Assembly (NCBI GenBank): GCA_021234535.1
Contig: CM037836.1
Span: 16,041,111 to 16,105,110 of the forward strand
DNA: 64,000 bases
Direction: 5' to 3'
Source of the DNA: Stichopus chloronotus
Taxonomy: Eukaryota; Echinodermata; Holothuroidea; Aspidochirotida; Stichopodidae
Positions 37,380 to 48,340 of this stretch are shown here, in pieces. Under the pieces are notes generated by a model. The model was not told the DNA's origin, searched no databases, and saw nothing but the letters and a program-made list of their open reading frames with translations. Numbering within the stretch: position 1 is the stretch's first letter; every line of letters starts with the position of its first letter. Made by a program: the position numbers and the translations under genes.

Positions 37380-38350
37380 TTAAGAGCGCCACCATCAGTT
37401 GTGTACCGAAAAATGGATAACAATGCTTCTTAGATTGCACTAAAAATCCTTCCCTGTATCTCTGCAGCTTGTCGAATTTCAGCAAAGTTTTCTTTACTTT
37501 TTAGTCATGGAAGGAGAAGGATTCCGGGGGTGAAGTATTGTAGATGGCTCTGTAATGAGTCTAAGCGAAGCGCCACCATTATGGTCGCGTGAAGCGGAAA
37601 TTTTTTATGACAATGCCTCTCTGATTGCAGGAAATCGCACATTCTAGTCTCACTTGCCATGTGGATTTCAGCTTAATATTCTTCGTAATTTAGAACACAG
37701 GTTTGGAAATTCACAGATACACTTCTAAAGGTTGATGTTATTTTTCCTTCACTATTTTAATTTTTCTATTTCCCGGGAGTGGAGCTTCCCCTTGCGGACG
37801 ACAAACGTGAGCTGGTGAGTTTCCCTTTGACAATCTCTAAGCAAAACGTCACCATCGGTTGGCGTCCCATCGGCCTATCAAAGCACAGGAGTTTTGACAA
37901 GGGCAAAATTACGTGCCAAATCGTAGGAAATAGCGCTTTACAAGCCCATTTTCAATGTAAAAAAATGTTATTCAAGAATATTCAAAGGAGACCAAACGCG
38001 CTTAATTGTTTTTGTTAACACCTTTGACATTATCTAGGCAGATCGTCACCATCGGTTGACGTATTGGAAAAAAAAAATGACAAGATTACTCGCCAGACCG
38101 CAGAAAATGACACTTCGGTCTTCGCCTGCCCATTTTCAACGCAACAGATGCCGGACATTCAAGAAGATTCTCAACGAGGCAAAACTTGGTTGGATATTTA
38201 GGATAATATTTATGACATATTAGGGGCCCTACATTGGGCAGTGTGGTGCCACTATCATTTGTTCTGTAGCGGAAAATGTTGAGCACAAATTGTTATCAGA
38301 TCACTGGAAATGTCACTTCGAAGTTCCTTGGCCAATTTAAAATACCAGCC
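37380..38350 (+). repeat. Degenerate tandem repeat with about 190-bp period
   Basis: About five diverged units share CGCCACCATCGGTTG followed after about 60 nt by GAAAATGRCACTT and later CCCATTTTCAA. Unit anchors lie near 37387, 37571, 37848, 38046 and 38250. Open frames in this stretch are repeat artefacts. Confidence 0.55.
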
Positions 38351-39088
38351 TTCATTCAAGACGATTTCGAAAGCATCAAACTTGTGAAAAGAGATCGACC
38401 GCTGATCATTGTTTTGGGGTACAAAAGGGTGATATTGTAATCAACCTAGCGCTTAATTGCAGGTTGATCGTCATGATCTTGTCAGTGTCATCACTGAACA
38501 ATTACATAGAAAAGAGTTAATAATTCGATAGGCTGGGTCATATAGTGGTAATTTTAGCTACAGTTGGCTATTTTAGAGGTTAACTCATTTGTTTTCATTA
38601 ACACACCGCACAAAAGGGTATTTTAGCGAATGAAATAGTGTAACGATAGGATACGATATTGACTATACCTCAGTCTAGGCCCACATGGAAATGTCTCAGC
38701 TCACTTGTCCATGACCACGGAATAGAGTCGACCCGAGGGGGCAGTTGCTTTCACAGGATATCACTATAAGCGATTCCAGATAAGTCTTTCCTCAGTGCAC
38801 CTGTCACGTTATTTGTATGTCAAGCTGTCATGAGATCGAATGACGAAGGGAGAGGGCACGATTCTGTTAAATTACAATTTTCTCATTCGTAACTAAGCCG
38901 TCACAGTAAACAGAAGTTACCGAGACTTAGGGAGGGGCCCTTTGAGATAAAGAACCTGATGGGAACATGCATGTGCATGCCCCCAAGTAGCCACTGTTAA
39001 TTTTATCCACCAGGTTCACACCAGCTTTGACTCTCAAACCGAAAAATTACGGTTTTGTAATCTCGTTGCTTTTTACTATCCTTCCAGA
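38351..39088. other. Intergenic, no gene recognised
   Basis: No exon, RNA gene or clear repeat is supported. The right edge, CTTCCAGA at 39081-39088, is the left copy of the target duplication of the adjacent transposon. Confidence 0.3.
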
Positions 39089-39504
39089 CAGTGGCGGCGC
39101 CAGGATGTCAGACGGGGGGGGGGGGGGGGGGCAAACTGAGGGCAGAGGAAAATATTGGGGGGCAAAAATTTTCGCGCAGCGCGAAACCGAGCGCTAACCA
39201 AGGCCGTGCGGGCGGGTTCCAGGGCCCCGCCTTAGGGCCCCTGGTGGGGTCCAGGGGCAAAGCCCCGGTGGGGGTCCAGGAGGCGAAGCCCCCGAAGCTC
39301 TGGGGTTTTAGCATACCTGTGGGTGGAAAATTAAGTCCCAAGAGAGGTATATTATTTATTTCTATATTATTTATCTTTCGGTTGACCGTACTCCAAGGTT
39401 CCCAACTTTTTTTCTTTGGGAACTGAGGGGAAACTGGGGGGGGGGGCAAGGAAACAATCTGGAGGGGAAAATGCCCCTTCATGCCCCCCGTAGCGCCGCC
39501 ACTA
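39089..39504. mobile_element. Non-autonomous hAT MITE with 8-bp target duplication
   Basis: CTTCCAGA occurs directly before (39081-39088) and after (39505-39512) a 416-bp unit. Its ends are inverted repeats: CAGTGGCGGCGCCAGGA on the left, and TAGTGGCGGCGCTACGG when the right end is complemented. An 8-bp duplication with CAG-type ends is the hAT signature. The inside is strikingly GC-rich next to its AT-rich surroundings, with an 18-G run at 39114-39131, and has no transposase. Apparent open frames here on both strands are not genes. Confidence 0.8.
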
Positions 39505-39512
39505 CTTCCAGA

Positions 39513-40138
39513 CATTGTCCCAAACATCTTATGAGGCCACCGATAAGGATGGGGATTATGACAGGGATGTATAGGTCCTTAATCAGTTCCAGTGCGCACT
39601 GCATTACGATCCTGCAGTGTTCTTCCATCTACCCATAGTTCACAATCTCTCTTTCTTTTCACTTTCCTCATTTTCCTTCTCTTTCTTTCTCCCACCTCTC
39701 CACCCAAAATATGCATAATGTGCAAATACACGGAAATTTGAAACCATGCAAATGATTGCGGTTATAACTAATGTAGAAATAAACAGAAAATGTATAAGGT
39801 ATGTTTGAGCGATGGTTGCTTTTTTTAATAATACTATATCACGATGAATGTTTCATTCTCCAAAATGCATTCCCTATAAAGAAGACACATGCCCTGGGGT
39901 TTTACAGTGACTTCTTCGTACACCCTGGAAAACAAAAAAAAAAGGAAGACAAAACCTACCTTTGTCCGCATTTCACGAATTTTTAGATTATTTTTTTACT
40001 GATACTGTTTGCCGCCATTTTATTCGCTTCACAAAATGATGTCCCTGCGAAAGTGACGTTATGGGGCCATTTCAGAACGTAGCATATGTGTTCATAGTGT
40101 TAGTATAAATACTGCCTGTAGTAGCTTTATTGCTATAG
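39513..40138. other. Intergenic, no gene recognised
   Basis: It includes a pyrimidine-rich tract near 39641-39700. No coding exon is seen. Confidence 0.3.
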
Positions 40139-40269
40139 TCCAACTGTCGAAATTAAGTCAACAAAGGCGAAGGGGAAACTTTTAAAAGTGTTACCAGGCA
40201 TATTAACATGTCTTTTTTTTCAATATATGAGTTTTGTTTTGTTTTGTTTACTTAATTTCGACAGTTGGA
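40139..40269. mobile_element. Small palindromic MITE
   Basis: TCCAACTGTCGAAATTAAGT at 40139-40158 is exactly complementary to ACTTAATTTCGACAGTTGGA at 40250-40269, and pairing continues inward for seven more bases with one mismatch. The 131-bp unit could fold into a long hairpin. No unambiguous target duplication is seen, so the superfamily is unknown. Confidence 0.65.
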
Positions 40270-40976
40270 TCAGCATGACTGAGAGTAGCACTCACGCATT
40301 ACGCTCAACAACCATGATGAACACATGCGTGTTTTACTTTTGAAGTGGCACCATGGCGTCACCTCGAAGCGCCCTCGTTTTGCAAAGCGGGAAAATGGCA
40401 GCGTACATAGCTTCAGTAAAAAAAAAAGAATAACTTAAAAATTGGTAAAAATTGAAAAAGGGTGGATTTGCTGAGTTATTTCCCAGAGAGGTGTAATGAT
40501 ATTAGTCTCTGCTTTGATGTCACTGTAAAACCCCAGGTTTTGTGTCTCATATTACTGTTGATCATGTACGTTACTACACTCCCGATTGTACGTTTACATT
40601 ACTTTGGATTTTACTCCTGGGTAGAGCGTACGATCTAACCAACACTGCCGGCAATTAGTGGGTCGATGCAGAGGTATGGCAACAATGGAGTATTTCTGGC
40701 GTTACCGTATCTTTTGTAATTTTCCACCGATTCCGTATACGTCTATCATAAATTCAAACACCCCGGAATTATATTAATAATATTAACGAAAAATAATCCA
40801 ACAATGTGCTGGAAGCTTGATAGTAAAGTTCTTGGAAACTATACCAAAAACAGAAAACAACACGGAACCACCAAATGGTCCCTCTTCTGCCATCCTCTTC
40901 CTGCATTTGAGCCAGCATCTGCATTGATTCAGCTCAGAGAGAGTACAAGAGACCCTGTTTAACAAAGTTCTCTCTT
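40270..40976. other. Possible 3' flank of the intronless gene
   Basis: No coding exon is recognised. The 3' UTR of the gene ending at 40977 probably lies in this stretch on the minus strand. No clear canonical poly(A) hexamer was found. Confidence 0.3.
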
Positions 40977-42431
40977 TTAAAAAAGGTTATGAGCTAGGCT
41001 TTGCCTCCAAATTTGTTCATTTTTCCTCTGATTTATAACGAGTGTATCTGTTCCTAGACCGACGTTTTGGCTGTCTCTCCTTCTCAGGTAACGACAGTTT
41101 TTCATATCTTTTTTCCAGCTTGTTAATCTCTTCTCGTATTCGTCCTCGGTTTCGTCGTCCTTCCGGCCCAAGTTTATCATCAACGAGGAGCGTCTCCTGT
41201 CCCTGTTTTTCCACCGCTGCATCTTCTGGAATCTGATCGTGTCCCTCAGCTGTTCGAGGTCCTCCGAGAAGGAATCGGCGGTGGACTCGGGTCGTTCTGG
41301 CTGATGGACATTCAGACGGTCACCGTTCTCATCTTCCTCTCCGTCAATCGGCGATTTTGAGGGGGTCAGTCGAGCCGACGTCTGCCTCGTCAACGCGATC
41401 GTTTCTTCCACTTTCTGAAATAGTGACTGCTTCCTCCTCTTGATCATGACTTTGCTGAGTTCCGTCTCGTCTTTGATCATCCTCTGTAGGTCCTCCCTTT
41501 CGTAATCCCGTACCTTCTCCTTCTTTGCCGCCGTGGAGGCTGCCTTGTCCAAGAACCCGAAATCAATCCTGCTCGTACGTAAGTTATGGCAGGAGAACAT
41601 ACCACTGGAGTAGGACCAATTGAGAGGATCGGCGGTGGTGCTTCGAGGGGCCAGCGTGTTCCGTCGACTCGCACCGTTTCCCAGCCCAATGGCCGGTTGG
41701 CTCTTCCCCCGGATAGCCGGGAGAGTGTTACTGAATCCGTTCAAATCGGCTAAACTTTGACTTCGAGATAACTTAATGGCCGGTTTCAGCTCTTTCGATA
41801 CGCCGGCAGAAGGTAATTTTGGAACAGAACTTTGAATTTGTTGTTGCCGGTCCTCTTCGGATGGTTCAATGATTTTGACTTTAACCTCCCGCGCTTTCTC
41901 CACTTCCGGTGAAGGTTCCTTCCTATCACTGTGTTTTGACGGCAGTTGAGTGGTTGTTGGCCGTTTCTCTGAGGTAGGGTCACTGGTTTTTCGGATCGCA
42001 TCGGATGATGAGCTTCCACCAGCTAATGTTTTCTCAGTTTCGGAAGAGGCTGTTTCGGTTTGTACCTTCGCCTCCTCGCCACCCTCTGGTCCTTCGTTTG
42101 CCTCTTCTACTATGTCTAATATTACCATGTCTTCCTCCGTCAAGAAAAAGTTGTCATTTTCGTCCTCTGTATAATGTCCTTTCAACTGAGATCTCTCTAT
42201 CTCGGCGATTTGTTCCGGAGTTAAGTTACTCTTTATTTTGGCGACTTCGCTTTGAAACTTGTCACATCTCGTCTTGAAGAATTTTTTGTCCATATCCATG
42301 TGTTTCATGATGTAGTTACGCTCCAAAGTAAGTCCACGCATGGCTCGTTCCAAGGACTTTTGCTGAACATTTCGCTCATTCAGGAAATGGTCAGCGTTAT
42401 GCTTAGGTTTTACCTGCCCTCTAAGAGCCAT
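40977..42431 (-). CDS. Intronless gene for a charged, partly coiled-coil protein of unknown function
   Basis: A single uninterrupted frame of 484 codons, far longer than any chance frame in this window, starting at ATG 42431 in the context AAAAAAATGG. I do not recognise the family. Residues about 20-85 are rich in charged and long-chain residues with heptad-like spacing and could form a coiled coil. Residues about 90-230 are acidic and Ser/Thr/Pro-rich and probably disordered. The C-terminal third has basic clusters (RRRDSQ, RDRRRSS) and Lys/Glu-rich helices. No signal peptide or membrane segment is seen. GC content is higher than in the flanks, as expected for coding DNA. The absence of introns, while its neighbours are split, could mean a retrocopy or a naturally single-exon gene. 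Small basic patches might be nuclear signals, but no function is assigned. Confidence 0.75.
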   Translation of the reverse strand: MALRGQVKPKHNADHFLNERNVQQKSLERAMRGLTLERNYIMKHMDMDKKFFKTRCDKFQSEVAKIKSNLTPEQIAEIERSQLKGHYTEDENDNFFLTEEDMVILDIVEEANEGPEGGEEAKVQTETASSETEKTLAGGSSSSDAIRKTSDPTSEKRPTTTQLPSKHSDRKEPSPEVEKAREVKVKIIEPSEEDRQQQIQSSVPKLPSAGVSKELKPAIKLSRSQSLADLNGFSNTLPAIRGKSQPAIGLGNGASRRNTLAPRSTTADPLNWSYSSGMFSCHNLRTSRIDFGFLDKAASTAAKKEKVRDYEREDLQRMIKDETELSKVMIKRRKQSLFQKVEETIALTRQTSARLTPSKSPIDGEEDENGDRLNVHQPERPESTADSFSEDLEQLRDTIRFQKMQRWKNRDRRRSSLMINLGRKDDETEDEYEKRLTSWKKDMKNCRYLRRRDSQNVGLGTDTLVINQRKNEQIWRQSLAHNLF

Positions 42432-45400
42432 TTTTTTAAAATCTCTCTCAGGAGTATCCTTTCTAACGTTCTCTAAATCTAGTCAGTAATCGGTTGACGT
42501 CCATTTGCTGTTAAAATAATGAGAAATGAAAGAATTGAGACATTTTAACATAAGGTAAAGAATAGGGGAATCACAAATACTTTGAACTTTATTCTTTATT
42601 TCATACTGTCTCGAAAGTACCATATGGATATACGAATGAAAAGGGAACCACCTTGGGAAAAAGATATACGTTGACATTTTGATGACTAAAATTTAGCTTT
42701 CACTAAATCTGAAGTTTGGCGATTTAATCAAGTCGTCAAAATCCCCCAAATCATCATTTTGATTAGTTACGACATCTTGTCAAAATATCCAAATTTCGAA
42801 AATTGTCATTTTGGAGAATTAGGGCGTCTGGACGAGACTTTTCCTCACTTTGACATTTGAGGAACTGTTCTAATATGCCCAAAGTAACAAATTTTGTCGG
42901 TTTTTAAAAAAAATCTGCTGATTAACTTTTATGAGGGGAAATAAAAAAAATAAGACTTTTGTCACTTGACAAGTTGGTTAAGTCATCAAAATGTAAAATT
43001 GTCAAAATGACATTTTCCTGACAGTGTTTTTTTTGGCATGTCACGTCTACGCCTCCAAAAGTCAGTATGATTAAAAGAGAGTATAGTGTTGGTTTGCCAT
43101 TCCTGGCAAATATTTCCTTCGAGTCTGGAAGAAAGGCAGTATCGGACATATCCCTATGAGCACATGCAGAAATAGTAGAGGGAAGACCTGATCAGCTTCA
43201 GTTCATCGATAGCTGACTAATGTTAGCCTGCGTGAAAATAACAGAAAGTTTAACTTCAGATTTGGAGTCGGGTATCACTACGCGAGCTGTACCCCACCCC
43301 AAAGACTCCCTGGGTATTCCCTAGGTCCTCATTACCCCATACCCTTGTAAACCCTTTAAATAAGTAAACCTATAGCCTGCTTAAAGACGCCCGTCCTCAT
43401 CATAACAAACAGAACATCATTTTGTGAATAATTACAACTCTTACACAAAAGTTCACACTTCTACAAATGAAGAATCCTTGACTATCAGCAGACATGTAAT
43501 TTTAGCCACATGCGACCGTATTTACAGTATTCATAAAGAAATAAACGTTACTGGAAACGCCTAATGAATGAAACCAGCAGACCAGGACGCAACATGATAA
43601 GGTGAAGATCAAGTGCGGCCACGTGATATCACACACTCTGATTTATATTTAATGGTCGGTTGCGACATGATGAAAGATATACAAGAGACGGAAATCCTTT
43701 TTACGAGACAAAAATCTTAGGCGAAGGTGTGGGAAAATATTTCAAGGTGTGGGAACTGCTGATTTCAGTGTTAGCGGAAATTCGAGAAATCAGGCTTTGG
43801 GACCAGAAGCTGTTGTCCTCAGAAACAGAGTGGATTTTAAAAAGTATGAAGCGTAACTCCCCCCCCCCCCAAAAAAAAATAAATAAAATAAAAGAGCTAC
43901 AGTTTCGTCCCGATTAATAGATTGTCTTTTACATTTGACTAATCATTCTTTGGAGACAAAACTTTTGCTAACTGATCATGTAAAAATCCCACTATCTTCA
44001 ATTGAGCAGATTCAGAGTCACTTACCACAATGCAATAGTGGGGAGGGGGGATGAGTACCACCCACAGTCCCGCCCGCTCTACGTGGCCATGCCGTTGGTC
44101 ATTGCATGTAGGTTTCTGGAAATTCGTTACAGTTCTAGAACCTAATGATTTTCGAGGGCACAAGTTTGTTTTTTATTCTTCAGTATTTGACGATGGATAT
44201 AGAAAGGTCATATTGTGCACGTGTATTGTCCATATGTTTTTGGCGTATTGGCCACTCAGCAAAAAACTGGTTCAGTTCTTTAAATTTCAGTTTATTACAC
44301 TGACTCCTTTGTATTTCAACCGAACATTAAAGCAGATTTGTCCACATTAACGTGAATTCTTTTCCTCTAACACAGATATTCTATTTGCCGGTTATTGGTA
44401 TGCGGCAAAATACCGGTATGCGCATTTTGTCAGCTCAACCCCAATCCCGGCAACAGACCGAAGGCAGTTTTACCCTTGCCATATAGCTGCTTTACTGAAA
44501 CTGGGTTTAACATATATTGATATCACTGCTTTAGCATTGAAATATTCCATTAAAAATTACGTTAATTCTGACTCACCTTTTGTGAAATTATTACCCAACG
44601 TTTCATTCTGGCTTGGCCGGTAAACAATTTGTGTGTATATGGAATCAACTCTCCTAGACTAGGAATATGTACTGCCATACATACATACATGCACACAATG
44701 TGTACACCTGGCAACCACAACAATAGTTATTGTACCATCAAGGAGGTTGATAACCTAGTACACATCTATCTGCCCTTTCCTGTCCATTTTCCCTTTCCAG
44801 TTCTATTATTGTAACAGTCCAACCAAAATTCTTTAGAACAAAGACAAGTCGATGATTAAAATCAATAATAAGCATTGAAAACCCTCCGCGGCCAGTTATA
44901 GTCAAATCTGTGTCTGCAGGATCGATAAGAAGGGGTGGTTTAGCGAACAGGAAAAAAAAAGTTACATAATTGAACAATGCAAGCAGAGCACTCCTTTCCA
45001 CCATTTACTCGCTCTTACAAGTCCCCACCTCTTTTACACCCCCCCCCCTCCTTCCACACAGAGAGGTGTATGACGTGTTACTGAGACACTCCCCCCCCCC
45101 CCCCACGTAATAGTTGCGGTAGATGTTGTATGGTACTTGGGTATAGGCCAACGAGCTATACTTTCTGGAAAATGTTTTTAAATATATGTGACAGGTTGTA
45201 GGAATCGACACAGAGAAATGTCTACATCACTTGATGGACATGACAGCACTCAAATGTAATTCTTGGCGGGCAGAAAAAAAAAAAAATGTCCACAAATCGG
45301 ACATGGGTAATCGGTCAGTCAAAGAACTACGGAAACTTGAAAGTACCATCCAGATATCATATTTTCCCGATGAAGTTCCACTTCTCTTCTCGTTAAGGGG

Positions 45401-45774
45401 GTTGGGGAGAATTTGTATTGTTAATATATCAGTAGTTGTTTTATTATCTCTCAAATGAAAAAAAAAATAAGGAAGCAGTAAATTAATTCATACTTTATCT
45501 GATTTTTTTTATGATTCATCGCCAACTGGGCTTCCATACACAAATTGTCAACTTCTTAGGGCAAAGACATCGCTTTAATGACTGCTTTCGATTCCGTATA
45601 GGGAGATGCACAATGTGTTCACCTCAGGCAGAGCCGTCGCGACCAAGTGGGGAGGGGAGGGGGTAGACATTCCCCACCAACAAAAAAAAAAAACCTACCA
45701 CTGCGATGATTGAAATGATTGAAATTTTTCGTATCTAGGTCATTTTATTAGTATTTCTTGCTCGCTTTATGGCA
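42432..45774. other. Intergenic, no gene recognised
   Basis: The stretch near 42720-43020 is enriched in GTCAAAAT and TCATTTTG words and may be an old repeat. A C14 run lies near 45090-45104. Open frames here are under 100 codons and match no family. The promoter of the minus-strand gene at 40977-42431 should lie just after 42431. Confidence 0.35.
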
Positions 45775-46250
45775 TAAAAGGACGCCAAATATTGCACCAG
45801 ATTGAATCTAAGTTTAGCTGGTTATTGAAAAAATTTCTCAATAAACCTTAACTACCATTTGAATGTCGTTTCAGCATAGGATCGACGATAGTCGGAAGAT
45901 ATCAAATACAAGTTGTAAGTTTTCATATCTCAGTCTGGCACATTTTATGACGTAAAAAGATGCCTGCTATTGCACCAGATTGTCTCAGGTTACCTGGTTA
46001 ATTTCGCAGTAAATCTGAAATGCCAGTTGGGATTTCTCATATTAAAGTGTGAAAGCAAATGATAGTCGCAAAATTGGAAATACCAGTTGGGATTTTTCAC
46101 GCAGTCCAGCCTTTTATGCCATAGCAAGATGCCAAAAAAATGAACCAAATTGTGTTCAAGGTTACCTGGTAATTGAAAAAGTTCTCAATAATTGTCAGTT
46201 CTCAATATCAGCCAAGAAATGTCAGTTGGGTTTTTTTTTTATACTGGGGC
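45775..46250 (+). repeat. Degenerate tandem repeat with about 175-bp period
   Basis: Three diverged units share RATGCCNNNTATTGCACCAG, GGTTACCTGGTTATTGAAAA and CAGTTGGGATTTCTCA. Unit starts are near 45781, 45959 and 46128. No coding potential. Confidence 0.55.
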
Positions 46251-46561
46251 CTACGAAGGTGGGTAGGGCGGGCGGACGGACGTTGTAGAGGGCTGTTAGT
46301 ATTTGCAGTAGGTAGTGCCCCCCCCTAGTGCTCCAATACTTTACACCAAGACCACTGGTTTTATAACTTATTATCCCCTCCCCTCGACAAAAAAAAAATG
46401 TGTTCTCACGTAAGCCTTTGCATATGTCAGAAATTCCTGCAGGTGTTGGGGTAAACACATCAAGCATAGGGGCATATATGCTTTACTAACTGAAAGGAAC
46501 TTGCCACTTCAAGAAGACCTGTGCAGTTGGATGAATAAAGATTTGGCGGTCAAATGTTAAG

Positions 46562-46567
46562 TTTATT
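46562..46567 (-). terminator. Candidate poly(A) signal of the hnRNP-like gene
   Basis: Minus-strand AATAAA (TTTCTTTAATAAAC context). It is chosen by position as a plausible end of the 3' UTR; other sites are possible. Confidence 0.35.
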
Positions 46568-48340
46568 AAAGAAAAATGCAAGTTACTAACACTACGAAAC
46601 ATTGGACTGTTTAGGTCAGGATCACGTCGCTTCTACCTAACGTCATCAAACATTACAAGCGACACAAACACAATAAACACCATAAATTCGGACAAACAAT
46701 AGCAGAGGTTGTTTTCTTGTCACCGTCTGTTCTGTTTCAAACACTGATCATGTTCTACGAGACAAAGAATGATTACATAAATGTACAACATAGTGGGACA
46801 AAAGAATCGTTGTTATGATTATCTTCACCCATCAAAAAAAAAAAAAGGAAAAGGAAGATGACAAAAGATTTTTCTGGTAAAAAGAGAGGTAATCAATCCG
46901 CATAAACAAAGGGGCATTATGACACCAACAATCACCCATTTCTACTCTTAATCCACACATAACATTTGTTCTATCAATGCATCAGGCTCCTGATGACAAT
47001 CCCATACATGTGGTTTGATAACATATCATAAAGACTAACAACTCCCTACAGACCTCACCGGGCATCCTCGTCAGAAAGCGAAAAACAAACCATTTTGTCA
47101 AATTACTGCAAAAAGGCCGGTGCTCGTTAGTTCTGCGAATCGTATGGTGACGAAACACACGGACGTTCAGTTTTGAAGTGCAGATCTCATATTCAAGGTA
47201 TTACTTGACACAAACATGGATGACGAACGGCAATCGCTGGCGACTTAGATCCTCTGGCTGGAGCCTCAAAGGACGCATTTAACGAAGACTCACTTCATGA
47301 CTTAGACGCTGATGTCACATGTAACAGGTACACGTGGCTAAGTAGTCGGTGCACTCCAATTAAAACCAACGAAGAAATTTTTATTTTTGATCGGAGGAGC
47401 GAGAGCAACAGGACTCTCTGTTCCACAAGGTTATCAAAACAGATGAAGTATCCATTAAACAAAGTCAACAGCATCTCAAAGGTATGGAAGGGAAATTATG
47501 GCATAGTGAGTGGTACCTTCTAGTCGCAGGAATACCTGCCTATTAAGTACTCAACACCATTCTTTTGTTAGTGTTGCATTTCTTCACCTTGTCTTCGTTT
47601 GCGGTAAAGAACGATCGATCAGAAATTTCACAAGGAACCCACTTCACAAGATGGTGAGGTTCTTGCAAGAAGTGAAATCTCATCGGTTTGATAGGGAATG
47701 GCCCACACAGAGAAAAATGCAACATATTAGAAAGGCAGTGTTTAATTCAAAGGTGCCCTAGTTAGAGAGAAATAAGCTGGATCCAATCACAGAAGACTAT
47801 ATCATCTTTGCATTTTTGGTGCAATGACCACAGATCCCTTACAGTAAAACTTGAAATACCAGAAAGAGAAAAAAAAAAAAAAAAACTTTTTCCTGAATTA
47901 CAGCTTACTTAGAGAACATGAGAAATGTGTCACAAACTGAGGACAACAAACATTACTGAAGTTACTATCATATACCAGAAATAAAGGCAGCCATGACCAA
48001 CAATGTTGTTAGAGCTTTGGAAGAGCTGTTGATATGCTATGCTTGCACAAAAAATTTGGCAAGCTGACAGTTGACTATCTAATCTCCATTTGGCTGAAGA
48101 GTGCTTTATGGTGGAGAGGGGTGGGGGCAGCATGGGTGAAGGGAAATATCAACAATAATCAATTCTACTCTTGACTTTGACTGACAAAGAAAAGAATTCC
48201 TCATTTGCAGCACACCCCCCTCCTTGACATTGTCAAAATGAAAACGTTGCATTAAAACTGCAACTTATTTACAAGCTATGTAAAACAACCGCATGGAACG
48301 TTGGGCCAAAGTGGACTTTTCCAAGTAGGCTACTGGGTCA
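46562..48340 (-). other. Probable 3' UTR of the hnRNP-like gene
   Basis: After the TGA at 48343-48341 the minus strand has no open frame. The first well-placed AATAAA (plus-strand TTTATT at 46562-46567) is about 1.78 kb on. Long 3' UTRs are usual in hnRNP A/B genes. The exact end needs transcript data. Confidence 0.4.

Noticed and set aside
39091..39527. Frames of 111 and 139 codons on opposite strands
   Set aside because: Both lie in a GC-rich MITE with poly-G tracts and encode low-complexity sequence only.
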